Below, one piece after another: positions 17,718 through 28,100 of a stretch of 64,000 nt of DNA; the first letter of the stretch is position 1; each line of letters opens with the position of its first letter. A program made the translations under genes and the position numbers. The stretch is from NCBI GenBank assembly GCA_001314715.1, contig LJSV01000002.1, positions 124,001 to 188,000 on the forward strand, in the 5' to 3' direction. Source of the DNA: Rhodobacteraceae bacterium HLUCCA12 (GTDB lineage: Bacteria; Pseudomonadota; Alphaproteobacteria; Rhodobacterales; Rhodobacteraceae). The notes below the pieces were generated by a model. The model was not told the DNA's origin. It was given only the letters and a program-made list of their open reading frames with translations, and made no database searches.

Positions 17718-17757
17718 CGGCCAGGGGCCGCCCGCCGCTGTGACAAAGGAGGCCGAT

Positions 17758-19185
17758 ATGACCCTTGGCGACCGCCTGAGCCCGGCTGACGATGCGTTTT
17801 GCGCGGGGCTGGCGGCACGGTTGCCGGAAGGAACCCTGCGCCCAGCCGAGCCTCGCCACATGGAAGAGCCACGCGGGCGTTTCCACGGCCATGCCGGGAT
17901 CGTCGCCTGCCCGTCCGATACCGCGCAAGTCGCGACGATCATCGCCGCGGCCCATGCCGCACGGGTTGGGGTGGTGCCCTATGGCGGCGGCACCGGGCTG
18001 GTTGGCGGTCAGATCATGCCCGACGGCCCGGCCCCGCTGATCCTGTCGCTTGAGCGTATGAATCGCATCCGTCTGGTCGACGCACCGGGCAACGTGCTGG
18101 TGGCCGAGGCCGGGTGTATTCTGGCCGATGTCCAGGCGGCTGCCGAACGCGACGCGCGGTTGTTTCCCCTGTCCCTGGCATCCGAAGGCTCGGCCCGGAT
18201 CGGCGGCTTGCTGGCGACCAATGCGGGCGGCACCGGCGTGCTGCGCTGGGGCAACATGCGCGATCTGTGTCTGGGGCTGGAGGCGGTTCTGGCCGATGGC
18301 CAGATTTGGAACGGGCTGATGCGCCTGCGCAAGAACAACATGGGATATGACTTGCGCAACCTATTAATCGGGTCCGAGGGCACCTTGGGCGTGATCACCG
18401 CCGCCAGTTTACGCCTGGTTCCGCGCCCGGCGCAGCAAGGTGCGGCACTGTTCGTGCTGCGCGATCCGGCTGCGGCGCTGGATCTGCTGGCGATGGCGCA
18501 GGAACGCCTGGGCGAGGGTGTTTCGGCGTTCGAGCTGATTTCGGGCATGGGACTTGCGTTTCTTGCCGAAACGATGCCGCAGGTCCGCCGTCCGTTCGAT
18601 CCGCCGCCCGACTGGATGGTTCTGATCGATCTGGGTCTGCCACTCGGGCTGGTGCCCGAGGCGGCCCTGGAAACCCTGTTCGCGGATGCGGCCGAGGCCG
18701 GTCTGGTCAGCGACGGCGTGATCGCCCAATCCGGGGCGCAACGGGCGCAGTTCTGGGAGATGCGCGAATCGATCCCCGAGGCCAATCGCCTGATCGGTGC
18801 CATCTCAAGCCATGACATATCGGTGCCGATGGCGGCCGTGCCTGATTTCATCGACCGTGCCGGTCCTGCACTGGCCGCGATCGGCGATTATCGGATCAAC
18901 TGTTTCGGGCATCTGGGCGATGGCAACCTGCATTACAACGTGTTCCCGCGCGGGGGTGCCAGCCGCTCCGACCATGAGGACGAACGCGATGCGATCAAGC
19001 AGACGGTGCATGACCTGGTGCATGCGCTGGGCGGGTCCGTGAGCGCCGAACACGGTGTCGGGCGCCTCAAGGTCGCCGATCTTGAGCGCTATGGCGATCC
19101 CGTCGCGCTGGGTGCAATGCGGCGGATCAAGGCCGCGCTTGACCCTCAAGGCATCCTGAACCCCGGTGCGGTCTTGCGGCGATGA
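17758..19185 (+). CDS. FAD-binding oxidoreductase (GlcD/D-2-hydroxyacid dehydrogenase type)
   Basis: This 475-residue flavoprotein of the FAD-linked oxidase (FAD_binding_4 plus FAD-oxidase C) family should oxidise a D-2-hydroxyacid such as lactate, glycolate or 2-hydroxyglutarate. The PCMH-type FAD domain has VVPYGGGTGLVGGQ and SEGSARIGGLLATNAGGTG. The C-terminal half has NCFGHLGDGNLHYN and SAEHGVGRLK, containing the metal and substrate histidines. I chose the ATG at 17758 because a strong AAAGGAGG lies 6 nt upstream. It follows the GNAT gene by 40 bp. No electron-acceptor subunit gene (glcE/glcF) follows, which favours a single-subunit dehydrogenase. Confidence 0.88.
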   Translation: MTLGDRLSPADDAFCAGLAARLPEGTLRPAEPRHMEEPRGRFHGHAGIVACPSDTAQVATIIAAAHAARVGVVPYGGGTGLVGGQIMPDGPAPLILSLERMNRIRLVDAPGNVLVAEAGCILADVQAAAERDARLFPLSLASEGSARIGGLLATNAGGTGVLRWGNMRDLCLGLEAVLADGQIWNGLMRLRKNNMGYDLRNLLIGSEGTLGVITAASLRLVPRPAQQGAALFVLRDPAAALDLLAMAQERLGEGVSAFELISGMGLAFLAETMPQVRRPFDPPPDWMVLIDLGLPLGLVPEAALETLFADAAEAGLVSDGVIAQSGAQRAQFWEMRESIPEANRLIGAISSHDISVPMAAVPDFIDRAGPALAAIGDYRINCFGHLGDGNLHYNVFPRGGASRSDHEDERDAIKQTVHDLVHALGGSVSAEHGVGRLKVADLERYGDPVALGAMRRIKAALDPQGILNPGAVLRR

Positions 19186-19794
19186 TCAGTCATCGCTGGG
19201 ACGCAGCAGGGTGAAGGTCTCGCGCACGATGGAATAGTCGCGATAGCCCAGGCGGGCCACCGGATTGAACCGGGTGATGTCGAAAATCCCGTTCACCAGG
19301 CAGTCGTCGCGCAGATGAATGCCTACCACCTCGCCAAAGACGGCGGTGTTTGCCTTGCCCGGCAGCGGCACGATCTGCGTCACCCGGCATTCCAGCGCTG
19401 CCGGCGCGCCCGCCACGCGCGCGCAGTCGATTTCGTTGCATGCCGCTCGTTCGAGGCCGGCGCGTTCGAATTCGCTGACATCGCGTGGCAAGCCGGCCGA
19501 TGTGGTGTTCATCGCATGCAGCATGGCTTCGGACACGACGTTGACGCAAAAGACGCCGGTTTCGCGGATCTGGGCGACGCTGTCCTTGGTGCCGTCGCGG
19601 TCGGGCTTGGCCCCGGTCGATGAGAACATCACCTGCGGCGGCACATAGGCCACCGCGTTGAAGAATGAATAGGGCGCAAGGTTGTCCGCCCCGTCCGCGC
19701 CGCGCGTGGCGATCCAGCCGATCGGGCGTGGCGTGACCAGGGCGTTGAACGGGTTGTGGGGCAGGCCGTGGCCATCGGCGGGGCGGTAGAACAT
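19186..19794 (-). CDS. Flavin reductase family protein
   Basis: This 202-residue protein of the flavin reductase / FMN-binding split-barrel family carries ALVTPRPIGWIATRGADGADNLAPYSFFNAV, the FMN-binding region, and a later GTKDSVAQIRETGVFCVNVV stretch. Such proteins reduce free flavin or act as small FMN oxidoreductases; the partner is unknown. The ATG at 19794 is preceded by GGAGAG; an ATG at 19830 is possible but less well placed. It converges on the GlcD-type gene with no gap and is divergent from the adjacent GNAT gene. Confidence 0.85.
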   Translation of the reverse strand: MFYRPADGHGLPHNPFNALVTPRPIGWIATRGADGADNLAPYSFFNAVAYVPPQVMFSSTGAKPDRDGTKDSVAQIRETGVFCVNVVSEAMLHAMNTTSAGLPRDVSEFERAGLERAACNEIDCARVAGAPAALECRVTQIVPLPGKANTAVFGEVVGIHLRDDCLVNGIFDITRFNPVARLGYRDYSIVRETFTLLRPSDD

Positions 19795-19828
19795 GCGCTC
19801 TCCATCGGTTTGATCTCGGTTTGGCGCC

Positions 19829-20356
19829 ATGCTAGGGCCAAGCCCGGCAATGTCCAGCGAGGGTGCGCGGTTGGAACTGGGGCAGGAGCAGGCCGACGAC
19901 TGGTGGGAGGTCGAGGCCCTTTTCGATCTGTGCTTCGCCCCGGGGCGCGAGGCGCTGTCCTCTTATCGGCTGCGCGAGGACGTAAAGCCGGTGGCGACCC
20001 TGTGCCTGTGGTTGCGCGACGAAACCGGCGCACTGGTGGCGGCGATCCGCTATTGGCCGGTGTGTGTGGCCGGGGCCTGCGCGCTGCTTCTGGGGCCGGT
20101 TGCGGTGCACCCGACCCGGCAGGGCGAAGGGCTGGCGGGTATCTTGATCCGCGAAAGCCTGAGCCGCGCGCGTGGCGCCGGTTGGCAGCGGGTGATGCTG
20201 GTGGGCGACGCGCCCTATTACGCGCGATTCGGCTTTGCGCGGCTTGAGGGCGTCATCATGCCCCCGCCCACCAATCCCGAGCGCGTTCTGGGGTTTGAAC
20301 TGGTCGCCGGGGCCTGGAAAGGCGTGCGGGGCACCGTGACCCGGTGCGAGGATTGA
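19829..20356 (+). CDS. GNAT N-acetyltransferase
   Basis: A 175-residue GNAT protein. The acetyl-CoA-binding signature appears as LGPVAVHPTRQGEGLAGILIRESLSRARGAGW, and VMLVGDAPYYARFGF is the later beta-strand/helix typical of YhbS-like GNATs. The start is uncertain: an ATG at 19829 or one 21 bp later, and neither has a strong ribosome-binding site. It diverges from the flavin reductase gene and converges on ptsP across a 72-bp gap that holds a sigma-54-like element. The substrate is unknown. Confidence 0.82.
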   Translation: MLGPSPAMSSEGARLELGQEQADDWWEVEALFDLCFAPGREALSSYRLREDVKPVATLCLWLRDETGALVAAIRYWPVCVAGACALLLGPVAVHPTRQGEGLAGILIRESLSRARGAGWQRVMLVGDAPYYARFGFARLEGVIMPPPTNPERVLGFELVAGAWKGVRGTVTRCED

Positions 20357-20388
20357 GATCGCAAATTTGACAAAGCATGCGGTGCGCA

Positions 20389-20406
20389 TTGGCACGGCGA
20401 TTGCGA
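20389..20406 (+). promoter_or_regulatory. Sigma-54 (-24/-12) like promoter pointing into ptsP antisense
   Basis: TTGGCACGGCGATTGCGA matches the sigma-54 consensus TGGCACG-N4-TTGCW at every fixed base. The GG and GC doublets are 12 bp apart, as required. It points rightward from the gap between the GNAT gene and ptsP, so a transcript starting near 20416 would be antisense to the 3' end of ptsP. No plus-strand gene lies directly ahead. Activity is inferred. Confidence 0.45.
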
Positions 20407-20428
20407 GCGCGTAGTCCGGTTGTGTGCC

Positions 20429-22678
20429 TTACAGCGGTTTCAATTGCCTGACATAATCCAGAACGATCGGGCGCAAGCGTTCCTCGCCCCGGCGTTGCGC
20501 AGCTTTCAACAGCGCCTGAACTTCGCCGATATCCGACCGTGAAATCAATTCCTTGACCGGTCCGATCGAGGCCGGGCGCATGGACAGGCTGCGCAGACCG
20601 ACCGCGGTGAATGCCAGGGCCTCCAGCGGTTTGCCAGCATCTTCGCCGCAGAAGGACAGCGCCGTTCCGGCCTCGGCGCAGCGCTGGACGATCTGTTCGA
20701 TCAATGTCAGAAAACTGAAAGACAATGTGTCGTAGCGCCGGCGCACCAGCTCGTTTTCACGGTCGGCGGCATAGAAGAACTGTTTCAGATCGTTGCCACC
20801 GATCGAGACGAAATCGGCCATCTGAAAGAAGGCGTCCGGGGCAAAGGCCAGGCTGGGCGTTTCGATCATCGCGCCGATTTCCAGCTTTTCCGGCAGCGGG
20901 TGGCCCAGATGCGCCTCGCGCTCGACCTCGCGCAACAGCATGTCGCGCGCGGCCGAGAATTCGGCCATCTCGCTGACCAGCGGGAACATCACCGAAAGGG
21001 GCCGCCCCTGTGCGGCGCGGATCAGCGCCTGAAGCTGCATGCGCATCACGCCGGTCTTGTCGAGACCGACGCGCAGCGCGCGCCAGCCCATTGCCGGGTT
21101 CGGCTCGTCCGGGCGCTTCATGTAGGGCATGACCTTGTCAGACCCGATATCGAGCGTGCGAAACACCACCGGGCGCCCATCGGCCGCGGCCATGACCCGC
21201 GCATAAAGCGCGGCCAGGTCCGACCGGCGGGGCATGGTATTACGCAGCAGGAACTGAAGCTCGGTTCGAAACAGCCCCACACCTTCGGCGCCCGATCCCC
21301 CCAGCGACGGCAGATCCGCCATGATCCCCGCGTTCATCATCAGCGAGACCCTGGTGCCGCACCGCGCCACCGCGGGACGGTCGCGCAAAGCGGCATAACG
21401 GGCCTGGGCCTGGGTCTGCATCGCGATCTTGTCGCGAAAGGCTGCGGCGACGCTGTCGTCGGGGCGCAGATGGACGACGCCTTCGTCGCCATCGACGATG
21501 ATCGGATCGCCGTTCAGCGCCTCGGTCGTGATCCGGCTGGCATGCACGATCAGCGGTATCGACAGCGCCCGCGCGACGACGGCCGCATGTGACCCGATCG
21601 AGCCTTCCTCCAGCACGACGCCGCGCAGGCGGGGGCCGTATTCCAGCAATTCGCCGGGTCCGATATTGCGGGCAACCAGGATCGGGCGTTCGGGCATCGC
21701 CGCGCCAGTTTCGCTGCCCTGTCCGGTCAGGATGCGCAACAGGCGGTTGGACAGGTCGTCCAGATCGTGCAGACGGTCGCGCAGATAGGGGTCGGGCACC
21801 AGTTGCAGCCGTGACCGCGCCTCGGACTGTTCCTTTTCGACGGCGGCCTCGGCCGACAGGCCGCTTTCGATGCTCTGTTCCATCCGCCGCGACCAGCCAC
21901 GCGAATGGGCGAACATGCGATAGGCTTCCAGAACCTCGCGCTGTTCGCGGTCGGTGGGGCTGGCAAGCGTCAGCAGATCATTCACGGTGACGCGCAACTG
22001 GCCCACCGCGGCGCGCAGGCGCTCGACCTCGGCTTCGGGGTCGTCATTGACCAGGTTGGTGACGACCACCCGCGGCTCGTGCAGCCAGACCTGCCCTTCG
22101 GCGGTGCCCTCTTGCCCGGACCCGCCGCGGATCATGACCGGGTTCTTGTGCGGCTGTGCCAGCGTCGCATCGTCACCGACAAAGGCGCCCAGTTCGGTCA
22201 TCTCGGCCAGGACCATGGCCACGACTTCCAGCGCATAGACCTCGTCCTCGGAATAGAGCCGCTTGGCACGCGACTGCACCGCCAAAACGCCCAGCCGCTC
22301 GCCCAGCCGCTGGATCGGAACGCCCAGGAACGACGAGAACACCTCTTCGCCGGTTTCGGGCATGTAGCGAAAGCCACGCTCGCCTGGGGCGTCGGCGGTG
22401 TTCACGGGTTTGGAGCCGCGCGCGACACGGCCCACAAGCCCCTCGCCCAGACGCAAGCGCGTCTGATGCACGGCATCGCTTTTCAGTCCGCGCGTGGCAC
22501 AAAGCTCAAGCGTCTCGGGGTCGCGAAACAGATAGATCGAACACACATCGGTATGCATGGATTCGGCGATCAGTTCCGTGATGCGGTTCAGCCGTTCCTG
22601 CCCCTTGCCGGGCTCGGCAAGGGTGTCACGCAACCTGCGCAGCAGGCGGCGACTTTGTGTTTCAAGGCGTTCTGGCAT
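20429..22678 (-). CDS. ptsP: Phosphoenolpyruvate-protein phosphotransferase, nitrogen PTS enzyme I
   Basis: This is EI-Ntr, the first phosphocarrier of the regulatory nitrogen PTS, which passes phosphate from PEP to NPr. Its 749 residues begin with a GAF domain (about 25-165), the mark of PtsP as opposed to PtsI. They continue with the HPr-binding helical domain and the phosphohistidine loop EGSIGSHAAVVAR (His364), then the PEP-binding TIM barrel with GVGLFRTELQFL, FRTLDIGSDK and SIGGNDLKQ. GGGGA-type sequence precedes the ATG at 22678. It is 29 bp downstream of lysC on the same strand, so the two may be cotranscribed. Confidence 0.95.
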   Translation of the reverse strand: MPERLETQSRRLLRRLRDTLAEPGKGQERLNRITELIAESMHTDVCSIYLFRDPETLELCATRGLKSDAVHQTRLRLGEGLVGRVARGSKPVNTADAPGERGFRYMPETGEEVFSSFLGVPIQRLGERLGVLAVQSRAKRLYSEDEVYALEVVAMVLAEMTELGAFVGDDATLAQPHKNPVMIRGGSGQEGTAEGQVWLHEPRVVVTNLVNDDPEAEVERLRAAVGQLRVTVNDLLTLASPTDREQREVLEAYRMFAHSRGWSRRMEQSIESGLSAEAAVEKEQSEARSRLQLVPDPYLRDRLHDLDDLSNRLLRILTGQGSETGAAMPERPILVARNIGPGELLEYGPRLRGVVLEEGSIGSHAAVVARALSIPLIVHASRITTEALNGDPIIVDGDEGVVHLRPDDSVAAAFRDKIAMQTQAQARYAALRDRPAVARCGTRVSLMMNAGIMADLPSLGGSGAEGVGLFRTELQFLLRNTMPRRSDLAALYARVMAAADGRPVVFRTLDIGSDKVMPYMKRPDEPNPAMGWRALRVGLDKTGVMRMQLQALIRAAQGRPLSVMFPLVSEMAEFSAARDMLLREVEREAHLGHPLPEKLEIGAMIETPSLAFAPDAFFQMADFVSIGGNDLKQFFYAADRENELVRRRYDTLSFSFLTLIEQIVQRCAEAGTALSFCGEDAGKPLEALAFTAVGLRSLSMRPASIGPVKELISRSDIGEVQALLKAAQRRGEERLRPIVLDYVRQLKPL

Positions 22679-22707
22679 TTCCCCTCCCAGGCCGCCGGGG
22701 CCGGGTC

Positions 22708-23967
22708 TCAGCCCGCCTTCTCCAGCTCGAAGGCATCATGGAGCGTTTGAACCGCCAGTTCCATGTACTTGCGGTCCACCAGCACCGAAATCTTGATCTC
22801 TGATGTGCCAATGACCTTGATGTTGATATTTTCGTCGGCCAGCGCCCTGAACATCCGCGCCGCGACCCCGGCATGGCTGCGCATTCCGATGCCCACGACC
22901 GACACCTTGGCGACATCGGTATCGACGATCAGGTCTTCGTAGGCGATGGTCCCGGCCTGGCGCGCGGCCTCGACGGCGCGGCGGGCGCGGTCCACCTGGT
23001 CGATGGGGCATGAAAATGTCATGTCCGTGACCGCGCCGGGGTGATCCTCGTAATCGCGCTCGGAAATGTTCTGGACGATCATGTCCACATTCACGCCAGC
23101 CTCGGCCAGGGGGCCAAAGATGGCGGCGGCGATGCCGGGACGATCCTCGACCGTGACCAGGGTAATCTTGGCTTCATCGCGGCTGTATGCCACGCCAGAG
23201 ACGACTTTCGATTCCATGATTTCATCCTCGTCACAGACCAGAGTTCCAGAAGTCTCGTCAGTCTCTTCGAACGACGACAGCACCCGCAGGCGAACCTTGT
23301 AGCGCATCGCCAGTTCGACCGAGCGGGTTTGCAGCACCTTGGCGCCCAGGCTGGCCAGTTCCAGCATCTCTTCGAACGAAATGCGATCAAGCTTGCGCGC
23401 CTTGGCGGTGATGCGCGGATCGGTCGTATAGACGCCATCGACATCGGTATAGATATCGCAGCGTTCGGCGCCGAAGGCGGCGGCAAAGGCGACGGCCGTG
23501 GTGTCGGATCCGCCGCGTCCCAGTGTCGTGATCCGGTTTTCCGGGCTCAGGCCCTGAAAGCCGGCGACCACGGCCACCTTCATGCCTTCGGCGAACTTGG
23601 CGTCGATATTGGCGCGCGGAATATCCACGAAACGGGCGGCGGAGTGCTGGCTGGTGGTCAGGATCGGCACTTGCCAGCCCTGCCAGCTGCGCGCAGGAAC
23701 GCCCAGCTCCTGCAGGCGCAGCGCCATCAGGCCGGCGGTGACATTCTCGCCCGATGACACCACGGCATCATATTCGCGCGCATCGTAAAAGGGCGACGTC
23801 TGGTTGACCCAGCCGACCAGCTCATTGGTCCGCCCGGCCATGGCCGAGACGATGACGACGACGTCATAGCCGCGCTCGACCTCGCGCATGACCTTCTGGG
23901 CGGCGTTCTCGATCCGCGCCAGATCCGCGACCGAGGTGCCGCCGAATTTCATCACCAGAAGCGGCAT
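22708..23967 (-). CDS. lysC: Aspartate kinase
   Basis: Aspartokinase phosphorylates aspartate at the head of the lysine, methionine and threonine pathways. The 419-residue single-function enzyme begins MPLLVMKFGGTSVADLARI. The catalytic domain has VSAMAGRTNELV, VSSGENVTAGLMALRL and TTLGRGGSDTTAVAFAAA. Two ACT domains follow residue 260, as in the lysine/threonine-inhibited alphaproteobacterial form: ITLVTVEDRPGIAAAIFGPLAEAGVNVDMI and VSVVGIGMRSHAGVAARMFRALADENINIKVI. ptsP is directly downstream. Confidence 0.97.
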   Translation of the reverse strand: MPLLVMKFGGTSVADLARIENAAQKVMREVERGYDVVVIVSAMAGRTNELVGWVNQTSPFYDAREYDAVVSSGENVTAGLMALRLQELGVPARSWQGWQVPILTTSQHSAARFVDIPRANIDAKFAEGMKVAVVAGFQGLSPENRITTLGRGGSDTTAVAFAAAFGAERCDIYTDVDGVYTTDPRITAKARKLDRISFEEMLELASLGAKVLQTRSVELAMRYKVRLRVLSSFEETDETSGTLVCDEDEIMESKVVSGVAYSRDEAKITLVTVEDRPGIAAAIFGPLAEAGVNVDMIVQNISERDYEDHPGAVTDMTFSCPIDQVDRARRAVEAARQAGTIAYEDLIVDTDVAKVSVVGIGMRSHAGVAARMFRALADENINIKVIGTSEIKISVLVDRKYMELAVQTLHDAFELEKAG

Positions 23968-24070
23968 GCCTGCCCCCGCCTTTGTCTTGCCGCCCCCACG
24001 GGCAGCGCGCGCTTCTCATACGCGCGAGGGTGGATCAACGCAAGAGCGCGGCATTGGCGCGCGCCGCGAT

Positions 24071-24505
24071 TCAGTTGGGTTGCGCCTTGGGAACAAAGGG
24101 CAGCGGCGCGACGGGAATCCCCTCGGATACCAAGGCCTTGGCCTCGGCGATCCGGGCCTCGCCATAGATCGGGCGTTCGGGGGCCTCGCCCTGATGCATG
24201 GCCCGCGCCTCGGCGACGAAGTTCATGCCGACATAGTCCGAATTCTCTTCGACATGGCGGCGATAGGCGGCGATGCGGCGCGCGATTTCAGCCTCGATAC
24301 CGGGCGTCTTTTCGACCGCGGACTCGTCGGGTTTTTCACGCGCTCCGGACACGGCGGGCGCCATCAGAGCTTTCTCGACCTTCTTGACGCCACAGACCGT
24401 GCATTCGATCCGGTCGGCACTCTGCAACCGCTCGAACGTCTCGTTCGAGGCGAACCAGCTGAAAAAGTGGTGTCCGTTGTCGCAGCGAAGGTTGAACCGG
24501 ATCAT
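24071..24505 (-). CDS. DUF1178 family protein
   Basis: This 144-residue protein starts MIRFNLRCDNGHHFFSWFASNETFERLQSADRIECTVCG. It matches the DUF1178 pattern, with a zinc-ribbon-like pair (Cys8 in RCDNGH, then CTVCG) and a helical C-terminal half ending GIPVAPLPFVPK. Function is unknown. The ATG at 24505 gives the conserved N-terminus; upstream in-frame sequence is not family-like. It lies downstream of the putR gene on the same strand (62-bp gap). Confidence 0.85.
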   Translation of the reverse strand: MIRFNLRCDNGHHFFSWFASNETFERLQSADRIECTVCGVKKVEKALMAPAVSGAREKPDESAVEKTPGIEAEIARRIAAYRRHVEENSDYVGMNFVAEARAMHQGEAPERPIYGEARIAEAKALVSEGIPVAPLPFVPKAQPN

Positions 24506-24567
24506 GGCATTCCGAGGGTTGTTGTTCCGTTGGTCATAAATATGCCCGTGGCGCGCGGGTGCAAGGG

Positions 24568-25026
24568 TCAGCTGCCCTGTTCCTTGACCGACTCCATCGC
24601 GACATGGGTCGAGGTCGAGGCCACATGTGGCAAGCTGGAGATGTGTTCGGCCAGGATCTGACGATAGCCGTGAATGTCGCCGCTGCGTACCTTCAGCAGA
24701 TAATCGAACGCACCCGCGATCATGTGGCATTCCTCGATCTCGGGTGTGGCGCGCACCGCATCGTTGAAGGCGCGCAAGGCCCCCTCGCGCGTGTCCGACA
24801 ACCGGACTTCGACAAAGGCGACATGCGCCTCGCCCAGTCGTTTGTGATCGACCAGCGCCTGATATCCGGTAATATAGCCGTCGCGTTCCAGACGTTTCAG
24901 GCGCGCCTGCGTGGGCGACTTGGACAGGCTGATCCTGCCGGCCAGTTCGGTGATGCTGATCCGCCCCTCGCGTCGCAGGATGCGCAGGATAGCGCGGTCG
25001 AAATCATCTAGGTCGTTGCGGGACAT
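24568..25026 (-). CDS. putR: Lrp/AsnC family regulator PutR
   Basis: A 152-residue Lrp-type transcription factor. It has an N-terminal winged helix-turn-helix (LDDFDRAILRILRREGRISITELAGRISLSKSPTQARLKRLERDGYI) and a C-terminal RAM/ligand-binding domain (AFVEVRLS, EIEECHMIAGAFDYLLKVRSGD). It is divergent from putA with 122 bp between the two starts. This is the arrangement of alphaproteobacterial PutR, which activates putA in response to proline. The name therefore rests on context plus family. Confidence 0.88.
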   Translation of the reverse strand: MSRNDLDDFDRAILRILRREGRISITELAGRISLSKSPTQARLKRLERDGYITGYQALVDHKRLGEAHVAFVEVRLSDTREGALRAFNDAVRATPEIEECHMIAGAFDYLLKVRSGDIHGYRQILAEHISSLPHVASTSTHVAMESVKEQGS

Positions 25027-25148
25027 CGTGCTGAACTGGCTACCGTTATTGGGTGATTGATCTGCCGAATGATCGTAAACGGGAAAATTTTGGCGCGCAA
25101 TGGCGTTAGGATCGGGATAATTGAAAACACTGTTGCGACAGGTGCGTC

Positions 25149-28100
25149 ATGCCCATCTCCGACCCGATCGCCCAGCCGATCCCTGACGACGAAGCCGGTG
25201 TCGTGGCCGCGCTTGCCACATCATCCGGGCTGGACGGCGCGGCACGCAACCGCATCGTCGCGCATGCCGCCGACCTGGTGCGCGACATTCGCATCAGCGC
25301 ACGTCCCGGCCTGATGGAGGTCTTTCTGGCCGAATACGGCCTTTCGACCGACGAGGGGATCGCCCTGATGTGCCTGGCCGAGGCTTTGCTGCGCGTGCCC
25401 GATCCCTTGACCGTGGATGCCCTGATCGAGGACAAGATCGCCCCGTCCGACTGGGGGCGGCACCTGGGGCATTCCTCGTCGTCGCTGGTCAATGCCTCGA
25501 CCTGGGCGCTGATGCTGACGGGGCGCGTTCTGGACGACCGCGAACCGGGGGTTGCCGGGCATATGCGCGCGGCGATCAAACGTCTGGGCGAGCCGGTGAT
25601 CCGGTCCGCGGTGTCCCGCGCGATGCGCGAAATGGGGCGGCAGTTCGTTCTGGGCGAATCGATCAAGGCCGCCTTGAAACGTGCCGCCACGCTGGAAGGC
25701 GAAGGTTACACCTATTCCTATGACATGCTGGGCGAGGCCGCACGCACGGCCCAGGATGCCGCGCGCTATCACAGCGCCTATGCCGATGCGATCCGGGCCA
25801 TCGGCGCGCGCTGCACGCCGGGCGATGTGCGCCAGAACCCCGGTATTTCGGTCAAGTTGTCGGCGCTGCATCCGCGCTACGAAGAGGCGCAGCGCGACCG
25901 GGTGACGCACGAACTGGTGCCACGGGTCACCGACCTGGCACGACGCGCGGCGGCACGCGGCATGGGGTTCAACATCGACGCCGAAGAACAGGACCGTCTG
26001 GTGCTGTCGCGCGATGTCATTGCCGCGGTTCTGGCTGACCCGGCGCTGGAAGGGTGGGGCGGTTTCGGCATCGTGGTGCAGGCCTACGCCCCGCGCGCGG
26101 GCGCGGTGATCGACTGGTTCCATGATCTGGCGTCGCGGCTGGACCGGCGCGTCACCTTGCGGCTGGTCAAGGGGGCATATTGGGACACCGAGATCAAGCG
26201 CGCGCAGGTTCTGGGGCTGCCGGGTTTTCCGGTCTTCACCACCAAGACCGCCACCGACATCAGCTATATCGCCAATGCCGCGAAACTGCTGCGGATGAGC
26301 GATCGCATCTATCCCCAGTTCGCGACCCACAACGCCCATACCGTGGCCGCGGTACTGCATATGGCGCAAGACTACGGGCGCGATCGGTTCGAGTTCCAGC
26401 GCCTGCACGGCATGGGCGAACGGTTGCACGACATCGTGCTCAGGCGCGAGGGCACGCGCTGCCGGATCTATGCGCCGGTCGGCGCGCATCGCGACCTTCT
26501 GGCCTATCTGGTGCGGCGCTTGCTGGAAAACGGCGCGAACTCGTCCTTTGTCAACCAGATCGTCGATGACAATGTTCCCGCCGAAGAGGTCGCGGCCTGC
26601 CCCTTCGCGGCGCATCGCCCGCAGGACATGATTCGCACGGGGCCCGACCTGTTTCAGCCCGAACGCGCAAATTCCAGTGGGTTCGATCTCAGCGCCGCGC
26701 CCGATCTGGCACAGATCGAGGCGGCGCGCCTTTCGCATGCGGATGCGCCGTTCTCGGCTGCCCCGGTTCTGGCCATTGAGCCCGAAGGCGACGCGTGCTC
26801 AAGGCGGGCTTTCAACCCCGCGCAGCCCGCCCGCATGCTGGGCACGGTTCGCGATGCCCGCGCAGGCGATGTCGCTCTGGCACTGGAGGGCGCGCGCGTT
26901 TGGGACGCCCCCCCGCAAGAGCGCGCGGCGATCCTCAACCGCGTTGCCGATCACTATGAAGAGGCGCTGGGTCCGTTCTTTGCCCTGATGGCGCGCGAAG
27001 CGGGCAAGACCATGGCCGATTGCCTGGGTGAGGTGCGCGAAGCCGTGGACTTCCTGCGCTATTACGCCGCCCGCATCACGCCGGATATGCGGCCACGCGG
27101 CATTGTCGCCTGTATCTCTCCGTGGAATTTTCCGTTGGCCATCTTTACCGGGCAGATTGCCGGGGCGCTGGCGGCCGGCAATGCGGTGATCGCCAAACCC
27201 GCCGAGCAATCGCCCCTGACCGCCGCTGCCACGATCGCGCTGATGCATCGCGCCGGGGTGCCGCGCCATGCGCTTCAGTTCCTGCCGGGCGAAGGGGCGA
27301 TCGTCGGTGCCGCGCTTACGGCCGATCCACGGGTCGCCGGGGTGGTCTTTACCGGCTCGACCGAGACCGCCCAGGCCATCAACCGCAGCATGGCCGCCAA
27401 TCTGGCCCCCGGCGCGCCGCTGATTGCCGAAACGGGCGGGCTGAATGCCATGATCGTCGATTCAACCGCCCTGCCCGAACAGGCGGTGCGCGACATTCTG
27501 GCGTCGGCCTTTCAGTCTGCCGGGCAGCGGTGTTCGGCGCTGCGCTGCCTCTATGTCCAGGACGAGATCGCCGACGATCTGAGCCGGATGCTGTTCGGCG
27601 CGATGGATGAGTTGACGCTGGGCGATCCGTGGCACCTGTCCACCGATATCGGCCCGGTGATCGATGCCGACGCCGCGCGCGACATCCGTGCCTATGTTGC
27701 CGAGGCCCGCCGCGCGGGGCGGGTGCTGAAAGAGTTGCGCGCGCCCGACACCGGGCATTTCGTGGCGCCGGCCGTGATCGCTGTGCGCGGGATCGACGAC
27801 ATCCCGCGCGAGGTTTTCGGCCCGGTCCTGCACCTTGCGCGGTTCAAGGCCCGCGATCTGGGCCGGGTGATCGCGGATGTGAACGCGCGCGGCTATGGCC
27901 TGACCTTTGGTCTGCACACGCGCATCGACAGCCGCGTGCAAGAGGTGGTCGAGGCGGTGCATACCGGCAATCTGTACGTCAACCGCAACCAGATCGGCGC
28001 AGTGGTCGGCAGTCAGCCCTTTGGCGGCGAGGGGCTTTCGGGCACGGGGCCCAAGGCAGGCGGGCCGCACTATGTCGCGCGGCTGGCCGCACCGGCGCCG

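Noticed and set aside
25027-25148. PutR operator and putA promoter in the putR-putA gap
   Set aside because: Regulation by PutR is expected from the layout, but I could not fix a -35/-10 pair or an operator with acceptable spacing.
25221-26738. 505-codon minus-strand open frame opposite putA
   Set aside because: putA motifs are continuous here; the opposite frame shows no family feature.
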